Notes: generated by a model not told the origin, from the letters alone. DNA of 64,000 nucleotides from Haloferula helveola (GCF_037076345.1 NZ_AP024702.1:3968001-4032000), one strand, 5' to 3'. Numbered from the stretch's first letter, positions 9,028 to 18,833 are shown. A program made the numbers and translations.

Positions 9028-10350
9028 ATGAACCGACTGCTGATCCAAACCATTGCCTGTGTCGCGTGGGCAATGACGACCACCGCCGTTCCCGCGTCGG
9101 AGGCTCCCGGGCTTCACCCAGCGGTCACGGCATTCTTTGAAAGCGAGGATCCTTTCGTCCAGAAGGTCGTCATCCCGAACATCGAGGCGAACCGGAAGTG
9201 CGACGCCGTGCTGAGCGTCGTGGATTCCGAAGGCAAGCCGATCGACGGCGCCACGGTCTCGGCGAGCCTGGCGAGGCATGAGTTTCTCTTCGGCCACTGC
9301 GACCTCGCCACCGAGCAGGACCCGAAGCAGCGGAAACTCCTCAACGAACTCTTCCATTACACCTGCCCGGGAAACGTGACGAAGTGGCGGGCGCATGCCA
9401 AAACGCCCGACCGGCAGGATTTCTCGAAGATCGATGAGGTGCTCGGCTTCTGCGACAGTCGAGGAGTCGACTTCGAGTGGCACTTCCTCAGCGGCTATCA
9501 TCCGGGTTGGCTCGAGGAGGTCGATTCGGTCAGCGAGAAGGCTCGGCACCAGGTGGAGAATTCGAAGGCGGTTCTCCAACGCTATGGCGATCGGGTGCGG
9601 TTCTTCCAAGTGATCAACGAGGACTGGCGGACGCACATCGACCGTGCCAAGGTCTACATCGACCAGACGGCATGGTTCGCCGAACTGAGGAAGGAGTTCC
9701 CCGATGTGGAACTCGGAGTCTGCGACTGCTGGTCGTTCAACACCGAACGTCAGCTGCCGGGCGTCGAGGAGCTGAAGGCGCGCTATCCGGGCATCAACTT
9801 CATCTCGATGCATGCCCATAACCCGCGGCAACTTTGGGCGAGCCCGAAGGAGATGTATGGGACCTACGACCCTTACCTCAACTCCGGCATCAAGATTCAC
9901 CTTACCGAGTTCGGGATCATCCTCGGTGAGATCACTGGCGAGTACCGGTCAGGCGAGTGGACCGACGAACTGCTGGCCGAGTATTTCGTGCAGGCGCTTG
10001 CGACATCCTTCAGCCACAAGTCCGTCCGGACGTTCAACTTCTGGTCGAACTACGAGAAGTTCACCGGCAACCCGCTCTTCACCGAGGAAGGGGAGCCGAA
10101 CGTGAAGTATCGCGCGATCCAGAGCCTGCTGCAGGACAAGCTGACCACTCGTGAGTCGGGTGCGACCGACGCGTCCGGTCGCTTCGCTTTCCGCGGCTTC
10201 CATGGGGAGTATGACCTCGTCGTCACGCTCGGATCCGGAACCCGGATCACCGGCAAGGCTACGCTGGCAAGCGATGCATCGGAGGTCCGGCTCGTTATGG
10301 ATCCGGTGGGGCGGACGCTGACGCCGGAACTGCTGTCTCAGGCGAGATAG
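9028..10350 (+). CDS. GH10 family endo-xylanase-like glycoside hydrolase
   Basis: 440 residues from the ATG at 9028, chosen because it begins a clean signal peptide (MNRLLIQTIACVAWAMTTTA); the frame is open from an upstream ATG at 8980 that would add 16 unlikely residues. The GH10 (beta/alpha)8 barrel is recognised by the FLFGHCD strand, the acid/base Glu in FFQVINED (about residue 197) and the nucleophile Glu in IHLTEFG (about residue 293). The family hydrolyses beta-1,4-xylan. A short beta-rich tail of about 70 residues follows the barrel. Residues around the acid/base (INED rather than the usual VNE) place it among divergent environmental GH10 members, so activity on related beta-glycans is possible. 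Confidence 0.88.
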   Translation: MNRLLIQTIACVAWAMTTTAVPASEAPGLHPAVTAFFESEDPFVQKVVIPNIEANRKCDAVLSVVDSEGKPIDGATVSASLARHEFLFGHCDLATEQDPKQRKLLNELFHYTCPGNVTKWRAHAKTPDRQDFSKIDEVLGFCDSRGVDFEWHFLSGYHPGWLEEVDSVSEKARHQVENSKAVLQRYGDRVRFFQVINEDWRTHIDRAKVYIDQTAWFAELRKEFPDVELGVCDCWSFNTERQLPGVEELKARYPGINFISMHAHNPRQLWASPKEMYGTYDPYLNSGIKIHLTEFGIILGEITGEYRSGEWTDELLAEYFVQALATSFSHKSVRTFNFWSNYEKFTGNPLFTEEGEPNVKYRAIQSLLQDKLTTRESGATDASGRFAFRGFHGEYDLVVTLGSGTRITGKATLASDASEVRLVMDPVGRTLTPELLSQAR

Positions 10351-10491
10351 AGCCCGTAGCTCGCCGAATGGCTGGCCATAGGCGCGCTTTTCCGGCCAAA
10401 AGCAGTGCAATTGCGGGATCCGGCAGGTGCTCCGGCCCGCTCCGAAAGAGGAATCGGGCCTGAGGCGTTTGTGTGCTTTGACGATCGCACC

Positions 10492-12399
10492 ATGAAGACC
10501 CGAACTCTCCTTTCCCCGGTGACCGCGCTGGTAATCGCCGGATCCCTGAGCCCGCTGGCACACGCCGCAAAGCAGGCAGAGCTCCCGCTCAGCTCCCGTG
10601 GCAAGGAGCTCGAGGAGAAATACACGGAGGAACTGGAAGGGCTTCGCGACGAGGTGATCTCGGCCCTGCCAGAGCTCGACGAAGCGAAGAAGGCCCGCTT
10701 TCTCGAAGTCCGAAGCAAGTGGGACGGGCTGAAGAGCGTGGGCGATGACACTCCACCTGCCGAGAAGAAGGCCCACGACGAGCTGAAGGAGCAAATCGAT
10801 AGCGAATCGATGGAGATCGGAGCGGACTTGCTGGCCGAACTCGCGCCGGTCCTTTCCTCGGATGCCCTTGATGCGAAGCTGATGCGGATCGCGGTGCTCA
10901 CCCACGGCACTCCACGCGGGCTCGCCGAGTTCGCCCAGAAGGGTGTGGAGCAGGAGAAGCTTTTGGAGACATTCTTCGGCGACGAGGAATTGATGCGTCA
11001 GGTGCTCGAAGCGGGCGGCGCCAACGGCGGCGAGTACGGTGAGATGATGGAGGTTTACACCGCCATCCTCGAAGCGAGCGAACGGGCCCGCGAGCGCGGC
11101 ACCATCTTCCACAGGCTTGCGCTTGGCATGGCCATCCAGATGCCGTGGCTCAATGCGGAAGGCTCGGGCGGTGCGGATGGCAAGGCCGGCATTCACGGCA
11201 TCCTCTTCAATGCCAACTCCGGCATCGAACAGGTGCCCCGCTACCTTCATTACGAGAAAGCCTTTCTCGACGGCGAACTGGATCCCGCCTTCCCGGATCT
11301 CAACACGTGGGAGTGTCGTTACGTCGCCAACGACGGTTATAGTAACGAGGACCTCGCGTGGTTCCGCCAGATGCTGCGCATTTACCGACCGGACCACATC
11401 ACCACCGACGACTACAAGTGGCGCTACATCCGCATCGTGAAGAGCGACGTGCCCTATTGCAGTCCGACCACGGATCCCTCGCTGGGAACCCCCGCACAGC
11501 AACACATCGCTCTCGGCGGCATCTGCGGTCGCCGCGCCTACTACGGACGCTTCTCAACCCGGGCCTTCGGGATTCCCTCGCGTCAGTCCACCCAGACCGC
11601 CCATGGCGCGATGAATCACTGGACGCCCGACGGCTGGGTGATCTGCCTCGGGGCGTGGTGGTCCGTGGCCTACTGCGGTCCATGGGGCGGCCTCGACTTC
11701 CTGCTCGATTCCCAAGCCCGCGAGTTCGACGACTATCAGTTGGTCCGCCGGGCGCAGTGGATCGCCGACGCGTTTGCCGAGCCCGATACCGCCCTCTCGA
11801 ACTCGAACTACGGCAAGAACGGCGGCTTCTGGAACAGTCTCGCCTTCGTCAAGAAGCAGCTGATGGTCAAGGAGGCCAAGGTCAAGGCACTCGAGCTGGT
11901 CGGGGGCATGAAGCTCGGCGAGTCGGACGATCTGATCGGCGACGAGGAAGGCGAGGACATCGAGATTCCGGATGAGTTCAAGGAAGTCACGGTGTCGGAT
12001 GACGGCACGATTACCCTGCCGGCGGTGGCGGCCTACTCTCCGCGCAAGAGTTCGGACCGGATCCTTTTCCTCAAGAGCTGGGACGAGGGCTACCAGCTTC
12101 ACTACAGTCGGCTCGGGCAGCGGCCGGAGTTGTTCAAGTACCGCATCGAGGTTCCGGTCGAGGGTGAATACGAACTCACCGCGTTGGCTGCCACCGTTTC
12201 TCCGGACCTCGAAGTGCTGGTGCGGATCAACCGCGACGAGCCAGGGCCATTCGCGATGCCGTACACGAAGGGCATGTGGGAAAGTTCCGAGCCGATCAGG
12301 GTGAAACTCAGCGAGGGGCGGAACATGATCAGCGTCACCGCCCGCACGCCGAACCGCGGCGTGAGCATCAAGCACTGGCAACTCAAGCCGGTGAAGTGA
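10492..12399 (+). CDS. Exported transglutaminase-like protein with C-terminal carbohydrate-binding-like domain
   Basis: 635 residues from the ATG at 10492, which begins a signal peptide (MKTRTLLSPVTALVIAGS...HA-AK); an in-frame ATG at 10405 precedes it without a signal. Residues about 30-200 are helical and charged. The middle region has the layout of a transglutaminase-like core: GGICGRRAYYGRFSTRAFGIPSR (candidate Cys), then HGAMNHWTPDGW (candidate His), then GLDFLLDS (candidate Asp). The last 125 residues form a beta-domain (GEYELTA, ending RGVSIKHWQLKPV) resembling CBM6/35-like modules. The stop lies just before the next gene, whose upstream ATG is 17 bp away, indicating an operon. The transglutaminase assignment is my inference from motif spacing. 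Confidence 0.65.
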   Translation: MKTRTLLSPVTALVIAGSLSPLAHAAKQAELPLSSRGKELEEKYTEELEGLRDEVISALPELDEAKKARFLEVRSKWDGLKSVGDDTPPAEKKAHDELKEQIDSESMEIGADLLAELAPVLSSDALDAKLMRIAVLTHGTPRGLAEFAQKGVEQEKLLETFFGDEELMRQVLEAGGANGGEYGEMMEVYTAILEASERARERGTIFHRLALGMAIQMPWLNAEGSGGADGKAGIHGILFNANSGIEQVPRYLHYEKAFLDGELDPAFPDLNTWECRYVANDGYSNEDLAWFRQMLRIYRPDHITTDDYKWRYIRIVKSDVPYCSPTTDPSLGTPAQQHIALGGICGRRAYYGRFSTRAFGIPSRQSTQTAHGAMNHWTPDGWVICLGAWWSVAYCGPWGGLDFLLDSQAREFDDYQLVRRAQWIADAFAEPDTALSNSNYGKNGGFWNSLAFVKKQLMVKEAKVKALELVGGMKLGESDDLIGDEEGEDIEIPDEFKEVTVSDDGTITLPAVAAYSPRKSSDRILFLKSWDEGYQLHYSRLGQRPELFKYRIEVPVEGEYELTALAATVSPDLEVLVRINRDEPGPFAMPYTKGMWESSEPIRVKLSEGRNMISVTARTPNRGVSIKHWQLKPVK

Positions 12400-12452
12400 T
12401 TGGAGGGTAACCTCAAATGGATGCGAGATGGATTCGGACCTGTGCTGAGACG

Positions 12453-15131
12453 ATGATGAGAACGATTTTCAAGACCTTCCGCTCGCTGTCACTGGGCGTA
12501 ATGGGTGTGGCGGCATTGGGGCTGATGGTCCCGAGTGCGGCGGCGCAGGACGCGGCGGTTCCGAAGGAAGCCGTCGCCGAGTTGGACAAGGCGCTGGAGG
12601 CGGCGAAGGAAGGGTCCTCGGAAGCGCGTCAGCGGCTGGCGGTCCGGCGGGTGATTCGCGATGCGGAGAAGTTGCTTGGGGAGCAAGGGGAGTCGCCGGG
12701 GCGTTTCCCGGTGCTCGAACTGATCTTCCGCGCGCAGCAGCGGCTCATCGCGCTCGATGACGATGCGGAGCACCGCAAGGCGCTGCTCGCGACCTGCGCC
12801 GAGCTGGTCAAGGCGCCGGAGGAATTCGCTGAGCTGCGCCTCGAGGCCGACCTGCTGATGTCGCAGGCGGAACTGGCGAAGCAGGGCGCCGACAACGAGA
12901 CGCGCGCCGAAGCGCTGCGGCCTTTTGTCGACCGCTACCTCGAAACGCCGGTTGCGGCGAAGGTGCTGCGGCTCGCAATGGTGATGGCGCTCGAGTTGGG
13001 CGACAGCAAGCTGGTGGCCGATCTCCAGACGATGATCGAGGAACGCTTCGCCGGTGATCTCGAGATGATCTCCTTCCAGCGCGACAAGCTCGGCGGGCAG
13101 GTTTTCGGCGCGCCGTTCACCGGCACTTTCAAGCGGCCGGACGGCAAGTCGCTCCGCTTCCCGATGGACGCGCTCGGGCGTTCGACGATGCTCGTCTTCT
13201 GGTCGAAGGAAGATGGAGGCGAGGATCTCATCAAGGGGCTCGCAGCCGCCGCCAAGGAAAACAAGGATTCACTGACCGGGCGGCTTGAGCTGATCAGCGT
13301 GAATCTTGATGGGCTCCCCGACGCCGGTGAATCGATCGTGCGTGGCTTGGGCGCCGACTGGCAGGTGCTGCACTTGCCCGACGGCCGCGAGAACCCGATC
13401 TATGATGCCTACGTGCGGGTCGACCCGAGGATCTTGACCATCAGCCCGACCGGGCAGACGGCGTTGATCATGTCCGGCACGACCCGGCAGAAGAGGACTT
13501 CGGATGGCGATCCCGACTACGGGCGCATGTTCGGTTCGTCGCTGGCGCGCAGTTGGACGCAGCCGCGCTACGTCGCGCACCTCTCATCGCTGATGGCAGG
13601 TGATTTTCTCGTGCTCGATCCTGAGGGCGGCATCGATCCGACCCGGCCGCCGGAATTGAAGGGGGCCGGTGCCGGTCCCCTGAGCCGGACCGGCGCCTGC
13701 GTGCCGGAGGAAACGCTGCGCGCGATCCAGGGCAGCCTTGTCGCTCCGCCAGTTCGCTACCGGCTCAGCCACGCGGATGCTCGCTCAGCTTATGCGAAAG
13801 CTGTCCAGCTCTGTCGTAAGGCGATCGCTGTTCACCCGAACGCGCCGGATCTCTGGATCGTGCGCAACCGCCTGATGGTTGCCTTGCTCGGTTTGTGGAA
13901 GTCCGATGCAGACCTTGGGAAACTGGAGGAGGCCATCGCCGAAGCCAAGGTCGCGCTGGAAGCCGGCTATCCGTCGGGTTGCGACACGGTTGCCCGCCTG
14001 TGCGCCGCTCGCGAGGCGCTGCGCGATCCGGACGCGGATACGGGAGCAATCCTCGACAAGTTCGTGGCGGACGGCGGAGGTGAAGCCGCAACCGGCCCGG
14101 TGCTGGCTGCGGCGTCGCTGCTGGCGCTCGACGTGGCGGACCGCAAGCGCTTCGAGGACTACCGCACGATCATTCTCAAGGATCACACCGAGAATCCGAT
14201 GATGTGGACCTACGCGGCTTTCCTGCTCGACCGCTACCACGACTATTGGCTGTTCCAGGTCCCGTTCACGGCCGGCTGGTCATACGGGCGGCGGGAGAAC
14301 TATTTCCAGACCATCGGCGACCCGGAGGAAGCCCGACGCATGGTGAAAACCGAGTTGCGGACTGAGGACGGAGGAACGCTCCGAATCCCGGAGGATCTCG
14401 ATAGCGATTGGACCGCGATCATCTTCTCGCAACCCGGACCTTGGAACAGCAAGCGTGATGACGGACTGCCGCCGTCTCCGGACCGCTTGTTGAGGCAGCT
14501 TGCCGAGTTCGCCGCCGCTCGACCCAATGAGGACCTGAAGGTCTACCATGCGGCCTTCGGTGGCGATGCGGAGTCGGTCAAAGCCGGCTTTGGCGACAAG
14601 GGCGCTCCGAGTCCGGTGTTGATCGTCCCCGACGGCCCCGACAACCCGTTGGTCCAACGGCTCGGAATCCTGTCCGAGGACGACCAGATCAATAGCGTGC
14701 TGCTCAACAAGGACGGCCGCGTCATCGTGATGCTCTCCGGCCTCGCCAAGCAGAGCGGAAAGGGGCCTGCCACCTTGATCAACGTGGTCGAGGCTGCGGA
14801 CGAGGCTGCGGTCGGCGATCTGCTCGAGAACGGCAATCTCGATGCCGCCAAGAGTCGAATCCTCGCCTTGGCGCCGCCCTTCGATCCGACCGCCGTCGAT
14901 GATCGCGGACGCCCGCTCAAAGCACCGAAATACAGCCTCTACCATCTTCGCGCCCGCGCGCGCGTCTACATGGCGCTCGAGGAATTCGACAAGGCCCTCG
15001 CCGACGCCGAGGAAGTTGTCCAACGCCAGCTCGGCACCGACGGCGGTATGAGCCTCCGAACCGACGAACTCGACGATTCCGAAGCCCTCCGCGACACCAT
15101 CCGCGAGAAGATGCACCGGGCCTCGGAGTGA
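12453..15131 (+). CDS. Exported protein with two degenerate thioredoxin-like folds and TPR-like helices
   Basis: 892 residues from the ATG at 12453 (an in-frame ATG at 12417 is also possible). Signal peptide ends near PSAAAQDA. A helical repeat region (about 30-200) is followed by a thioredoxin-like region (GAPFTGTFKRPDGK, then STMLVFWSKEDGG at about 250), further helices, and a second thioredoxin-like region (DWTAIIFSQPGPW at about 650, then a VLIVPDG strand). Both sites where CxxC is expected are replaced by SKEDGG and QPGPW, so thiol redox activity is unlikely. A TPR-like pair lies at the C-terminus. It follows the transglutaminase-like gene closely and probably acts with it in the periplasm or envelope. 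No known family name can be given. Confidence 0.7.
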   Translation: MMRTIFKTFRSLSLGVMGVAALGLMVPSAAAQDAAVPKEAVAELDKALEAAKEGSSEARQRLAVRRVIRDAEKLLGEQGESPGRFPVLELIFRAQQRLIALDDDAEHRKALLATCAELVKAPEEFAELRLEADLLMSQAELAKQGADNETRAEALRPFVDRYLETPVAAKVLRLAMVMALELGDSKLVADLQTMIEERFAGDLEMISFQRDKLGGQVFGAPFTGTFKRPDGKSLRFPMDALGRSTMLVFWSKEDGGEDLIKGLAAAAKENKDSLTGRLELISVNLDGLPDAGESIVRGLGADWQVLHLPDGRENPIYDAYVRVDPRILTISPTGQTALIMSGTTRQKRTSDGDPDYGRMFGSSLARSWTQPRYVAHLSSLMAGDFLVLDPEGGIDPTRPPELKGAGAGPLSRTGACVPEETLRAIQGSLVAPPVRYRLSHADARSAYAKAVQLCRKAIAVHPNAPDLWIVRNRLMVALLGLWKSDADLGKLEEAIAEAKVALEAGYPSGCDTVARLCAAREALRDPDADTGAILDKFVADGGGEAATGPVLAAASLLALDVADRKRFEDYRTIILKDHTENPMMWTYAAFLLDRYHDYWLFQVPFTAGWSYGRRENYFQTIGDPEEARRMVKTELRTEDGGTLRIPEDLDSDWTAIIFSQPGPWNSKRDDGLPPSPDRLLRQLAEFAAARPNEDLKVYHAAFGGDAESVKAGFGDKGAPSPVLIVPDGPDNPLVQRLGILSEDDQINSVLLNKDGRVIVMLSGLAKQSGKGPATLINVVEAADEAAVGDLLENGNLDAAKSRILALAPPFDPTAVDDRGRPLKAPKYSLYHLRARARVYMALEEFDKALADAEEVVQRQLGTDGGMSLRTDELDDSEALRDTIREKMHRASE

Positions 15132-15150
15132 GGCCAAAGCGAAGCGGTCG

Positions 15151-15543
15151 ATGAGAAGAGCCGATCACCGCAGGACCGCTCGCCCGCTCTTCGTGATCGG
15201 GATCTTAGTCTGCCTTGCCGCCGTCGCCCTTCGTATCGGTATGCTCGTTTACGAAGTGAAACTCGATCGAACCATTCGGGACTCAATCGTCGAGGGTGGT
15301 GGTCCCCAGCCCTCATTTGAGACTGAGCTTCTCATACTGAAGAGTGGGGTGGGGGTGAGCTATGCGATGATGCTGCTCGGATTGGCAGTGTTGCTATTCG
15401 GTATCGCGAGGAATCGGCGTGGATTGGCCGCGACTGAATTCTTTCCAGTGCCCACCCCGTCGCAGATTGCCGAACAAGTCTCCGCTGAAGAACCCGCTGC
15501 CGCTTCGGAGTCGCAACCGGAGGGAGAGCGGCGAGAGCCCTGA
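15151..15543 (+). CDS. Small two-helix membrane protein, unknown function
   Basis: 130 residues with a basic N-terminus (MRRADHRRTARP) and two predicted membrane helices (about 12-34 and 66-87), followed by an acidic, Ala/Glu/Pro-rich cytoplasmic tail. It begins 19 bp after the thioredoxin-like gene and may belong to that operon. No recognisable domain. The clear membrane topology and the spacing support a real gene, but it could be strain-specific. Confidence 0.55.
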   Translation: MRRADHRRTARPLFVIGILVCLAAVALRIGMLVYEVKLDRTIRDSIVEGGGPQPSFETELLILKSGVGVSYAMMLLGLAVLLFGIARNRRGLAATEFFPVPTPSQIAEQVSAEEPAAASESQPEGERREP

Positions 15544-15563
15544 CGCTGGTTGGGAGTTGCGCG

Positions 15564-15580
15564 GCGGCTTGTAAAGCCGC
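15564..15580. terminator. Hairpin between convergent genes
   Basis: Perfect inverted repeat GCGGCTT-gta-AAGCCGC (stem 7, loop 3) in the 51-bp gap between the + gene ending at 15543 and the - gene ending at 15595. There is no U-run on either side, so it could be a weak bidirectional terminator or a copy of a short palindromic repeat. Confidence 0.4.
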
Positions 15581-15594
15581 TCCCCTTATTGGTC

Positions 15595-17985
15595 TCAGAG
15601 GTTTAGCTCGCGAAGTTCCGGCTTCTCGGTCATGGCCCGGATTTCGCCGATGGCGACGCGGACTTTCTCGGCCTTCTCGAGACTCAGCTTCTTCGGGAAG
15701 TCCTGCTCCTCGTTCTCGAAGTAGTAGATCGCCTTTTCGAGAAGGGGGATGGCGCGTTGGGCGTGGGCACCGTAGCGCTTGAGCATCGCCAGGACCTTTT
15801 CGATCTGCTTCTGGCTGCCGTGGGGCTTCATCAGACGCACGTAGTCGGCGGTCAGTTCGATGCCCTCGCTGACGTGATGCTTGCTGAAGAGATCGAGGCC
15901 GGCGGCCTGGATCTGCCCGTCGAACATGATGCCGCTCGGTGATTTCTCGACGATCGCCCGATGGATCGCCGGTAGAAGCGGTTCGAGTTCCTCGAAGGAC
16001 AGATTGGAGTAGACGCTTGAGAAGGCGCCGCGAGTGCGGCCGTCCTCGTTATGCAGGCCGGAGCGGACCGCTTCGAGGAGTTGTTCGCGGTCGACGCCCT
16101 CCAGCGATCGGCCCAGCAGCCCGCTGCGGGTGTTGAACAGGGATTGGGCAAGGAAGCGTTGTTCCATCGCCCGCGGATCTTCGGGGGTAGGGCCCTTGGC
16201 GATCATCTTGAGCAGATCCGGCACGGCGGCCATTGCCGGCTGGCCGATTGCCGACAGTGCCTCGGCCGCCTGCACCCGCAGCCACATGTCATCCGACTTC
16301 AACAGCTCGCGGAGCTTCGGCACGGCTGGTTCTCCCCGACCGCCGAGTTTGGCAAGTGCCTGACAGGCACCGAGCCGCGCTTCCACGGAGGGTGCGTCGA
16401 GCAATTGGATGACAGGTTCAACCGGCATGTCCTTCCTCCGGCCGATCGCATGGCTGGCCCGTTCCCGGACGATGGGCGACCAGCTCCGCAGGCGTTCGAG
16501 CAGCATGTCCGGAGGAAGTTCATTGTAGGCTCCGGTCGGGTTGGTGGTGCTGAATCCACGCCCGTCGAGAACGACCCGGTGAGCCTCCTTGGAATCGAGT
16601 GCCGGGACCGGCGACGGCTTCCTGCCGGTGAGCCGGAGCGCCTTTCGAGGCATCGCGTAAGCGATCAGATACATGCCGGTCGCGTCCCAGTTCTTATAGG
16701 AGTCACCACTGGACTTCGGTGCGCCCTGGTGCGGGAAGGCTCCATTCGCATCGCGGGCGAGATCGAAATACCAGGCACCGAATTCCTCCATCCATGCGCC
16801 GGTCGCGTTGGGTCCGCAGCGCGAAACCCCGGGCATCGCCCAGGTGATGTTGAAGTAGTTGCCGGTGTGTCCCTCGTCGCGCTCGCTGCCGTGGGCGGCG
16901 GTGCTCATTTTGCCGAAGAAGCCCGCGCCTTCCTCGTCTCCGAGGAAATCGAACAGCACCGCGCTCATGCCACACTTTCCGTTGTCCTCGTGGCCCGCCA
17001 TGTAGGGTGCGTGGTCGCCGTAAGGAACCGAGCCCTTGCCGATGTAGAATCGCAGCAACCGGACGCTGCGGTCGATCGCCTCGGTTACTTCCGGGTCTTT
17101 GACACCTGCCTCGCGGGCAAGCACCAGACCGATGGTCAGGACCACGCCCGGTGAATTCATCATTCCGTAGCCGTAGAGTCGTCCGTCCGGACGGGCGAAC
17201 TTGTGACCCCAAGAGCCGACGCTGCTCTGGCCATTCGCCGTCTCCATCGCGATCCGGCGCAAGCCGGGGAGGATCGACTCGTCACCGGTGGCCATGACAT
17301 ATTCCGAGAGGAAGACGAGGGTGTAACCATACCACCACGACGCCATATGGCCGGTTGAGAACTCCGCCGCCCATTCGGCCTCCTTCTTGATTACCGGGAA
17401 GTATTTCGGATCGCCGGTGGCAAGCAGGCCGAGCGCATTGAGCGAGCGGGTGATCGCGTTCTGCCCGTAGTCCGGCTCTGCCATCCGTTTCGCGAGCTCC
17501 TCGGAGCTTTGCTCGAGGATCCGTTTCGACTTCTCGCAGTCGTAAGGAGCGGTCGGACTGTAGCTGCCAAGTACCGGCAACTCGACACTAACCGTTTCGG
17601 TCTCGCCCGCCCGCCAGCGGGCCACGGCCAGCTTGCCATCGCCGGCCTCGGCGGCAGTCAATGCCTCGCCGATCTCCTCGCGCGGGTCGTAGGAGAAGGG
17701 TTTTCCTGCAACTCCGAGAAGCACGTCGCCAGTCTGCAGCACACCATCGGCGGGCGACCCCGGTGCCACCTTCGTGATGTAAACCTGACGGGCCTGGATC
17801 GTCGCCAGACGATGCGTGTGCATCCAGCCGCGGGCGCCCGCGGCACCGAGGGTCCAGTCCTTGGTCGCGCCCTCCGGGATCGGTTCTCCCTTGGTGAAGT
17901 CGGGATTCGGAAGGACCGGCGGAGCGGCGATCAGCGGGCCGCAAGACAGCAGGCCGAAGAGCGCGATGGGTAAGGTGGTTTTCAT
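15595..17985 (-). CDS. DUF6288-type exported PDZ and HEAT-repeat protein
   Basis: 796 residues from the ATG at 17985, which starts a signal peptide (MKTTLPIALFGLLSCGPLIA); the frame stays open to 18030. Domains: a PDZ-like segment (about 45-115, with VYITKVAPGSPADGVLQTGD), a long alpha-helical central domain (about 140-465) with Trp/Gly-rich helical repeats like alpha/alpha-toroid enzymes (GHMASWWYGYTLVFLSEY, KCGMSAVLFDFLG), and HEAT repeats (about 500-600). The arrangement matches proteins usually labelled DUF6288, common in Verrucomicrobiota and other polysaccharide degraders; their activity is not established to my knowledge. The gene converges on the small membrane protein and lies downstream of the GDSL esterase on the same strand (41 bp gap). 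Confidence 0.75.
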   Translation of the reverse strand: MKTTLPIALFGLLSCGPLIAAPPVLPNPDFTKGEPIPEGATKDWTLGAAGARGWMHTHRLATIQARQVYITKVAPGSPADGVLQTGDVLLGVAGKPFSYDPREEIGEALTAAEAGDGKLAVARWRAGETETVSVELPVLGSYSPTAPYDCEKSKRILEQSSEELAKRMAEPDYGQNAITRSLNALGLLATGDPKYFPVIKKEAEWAAEFSTGHMASWWYGYTLVFLSEYVMATGDESILPGLRRIAMETANGQSSVGSWGHKFARPDGRLYGYGMMNSPGVVLTIGLVLAREAGVKDPEVTEAIDRSVRLLRFYIGKGSVPYGDHAPYMAGHEDNGKCGMSAVLFDFLGDEEGAGFFGKMSTAAHGSERDEGHTGNYFNITWAMPGVSRCGPNATGAWMEEFGAWYFDLARDANGAFPHQGAPKSSGDSYKNWDATGMYLIAYAMPRKALRLTGRKPSPVPALDSKEAHRVVLDGRGFSTTNPTGAYNELPPDMLLERLRSWSPIVRERASHAIGRRKDMPVEPVIQLLDAPSVEARLGACQALAKLGGRGEPAVPKLRELLKSDDMWLRVQAAEALSAIGQPAMAAVPDLLKMIAKGPTPEDPRAMEQRFLAQSLFNTRSGLLGRSLEGVDREQLLEAVRSGLHNEDGRTRGAFSSVYSNLSFEELEPLLPAIHRAIVEKSPSGIMFDGQIQAAGLDLFSKHHVSEGIELTADYVRLMKPHGSQKQIEKVLAMLKRYGAHAQRAIPLLEKAIYYFENEEQDFPKKLSLEKAEKVRVAIGEIRAMTEKPELRELNL

Positions 17986-18026
17986 GAGTTCGTTCGAGGG
18001 TGAATGTGATCGCTCGGGCTTCTGCT

Positions 18027-18833
18027 TCACTCGGTCTCCGTTTCTCCGAGAAGCTTGCGGATAGTGGGTTCCATCGCCTTCGCCCAGGCACGGTAGCCTT
18101 CCTCGTTCGGGTGCAACCGGTCGGGCATCAGGTCGCGGTTCAGCGTGCCATTCTCGTCGAGAAAGACGTGTCCGATGTCGAGCCAGTGGACCGTCTGGTT
18201 GTCGACGTAGCCATGGATGATCTTGTTGATTTCCTCGTTGCGCATCCGGCCCTGGTCCCCGGGTGTGTCGCCTCGGGGGAATATCGGCATCAGGAGGATC
18301 TTCGACTCCGGAAGCTTGGCGTGGATCTCCTTGAGCAGGGCGAGGATGCCGTAGGCGGTGTCGTAGCCGTGCAGTTCGGGTATCCCGCGGTTGTTGGTGC
18401 CGATCATTACCACCACAAGCTTCGGATTACGCTCCTTCATGCCGTCGAGGCCGCCATGCTGGAAATGCCAGAGCATGTGGTAAGTCCGGTCGCCACTCGA
18501 CCCGATGTTCACAGCATTGCGGTCGCCGTAGAACTCGTCCCACACCTTCTTTCCGCGGCGGGACCACTGGAAGACGATCGAATCGCCGACCATCAGCAGG
18601 TCGACCGGTTTCTCGGTGCACCAGCGCTTGCGGTCCTCGTGATGCTTCATCCACAGGTTCCAGCTCTTCGGGGCCTCGTCAGGACCAGGGCGAGACTCGG
18701 CCTGGGTCGCGCGGATGGTGGTCTCGTAGGCGGGGTTCTCCCATGGCATCGGCTCGGCTGCGCGGAGCGGAGCGAATGCGAGAGCGAACAGGGCCAGCGC
18801 GGGAGTCATCAGGCGTTTCTTGGGTGGCATCAT
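18027..18833 (-). CDS. Exported SGNH/GDSL-type esterase
   Basis: 268 residues from the ATG at 18833, chosen because a signal peptide (MMPPKKRLMTPALALFALAF...RA) begins there; the frame is open to 18893. SGNH-fold blocks are present: block I LLMVGDSIVFQW (nucleophile Ser), block II Gly in NIGSSGDRT, block III GTNN, and block V DRLHPNEEGY (catalytic Asp and His). The family deacylates lipids or acetylated glycans. Resemblance to platelet-activating-factor acetylhydrolase-like GDSL proteins of glycan-degrading bacteria and the nearby xylanase suggest polysaccharide deacetylation. It sits between the DUF6288 gene and the giant sialate-O-acetylesterase-like gene, all on the minus strand, and may be co-transcribed with both. 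Confidence 0.88.
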   Translation of the reverse strand: MMPPKKRLMTPALALFALAFAPLRAAEPMPWENPAYETTIRATQAESRPGPDEAPKSWNLWMKHHEDRKRWCTEKPVDLLMVGDSIVFQWSRRGKKVWDEFYGDRNAVNIGSSGDRTYHMLWHFQHGGLDGMKERNPKLVVVMIGTNNRGIPELHGYDTAYGILALLKEIHAKLPESKILLMPIFPRGDTPGDQGRMRNEEINKIIHGYVDNQTVHWLDIGHVFLDENGTLNRDLMPDRLHPNEEGYRAWAKAMEPTIRKLLGETETE

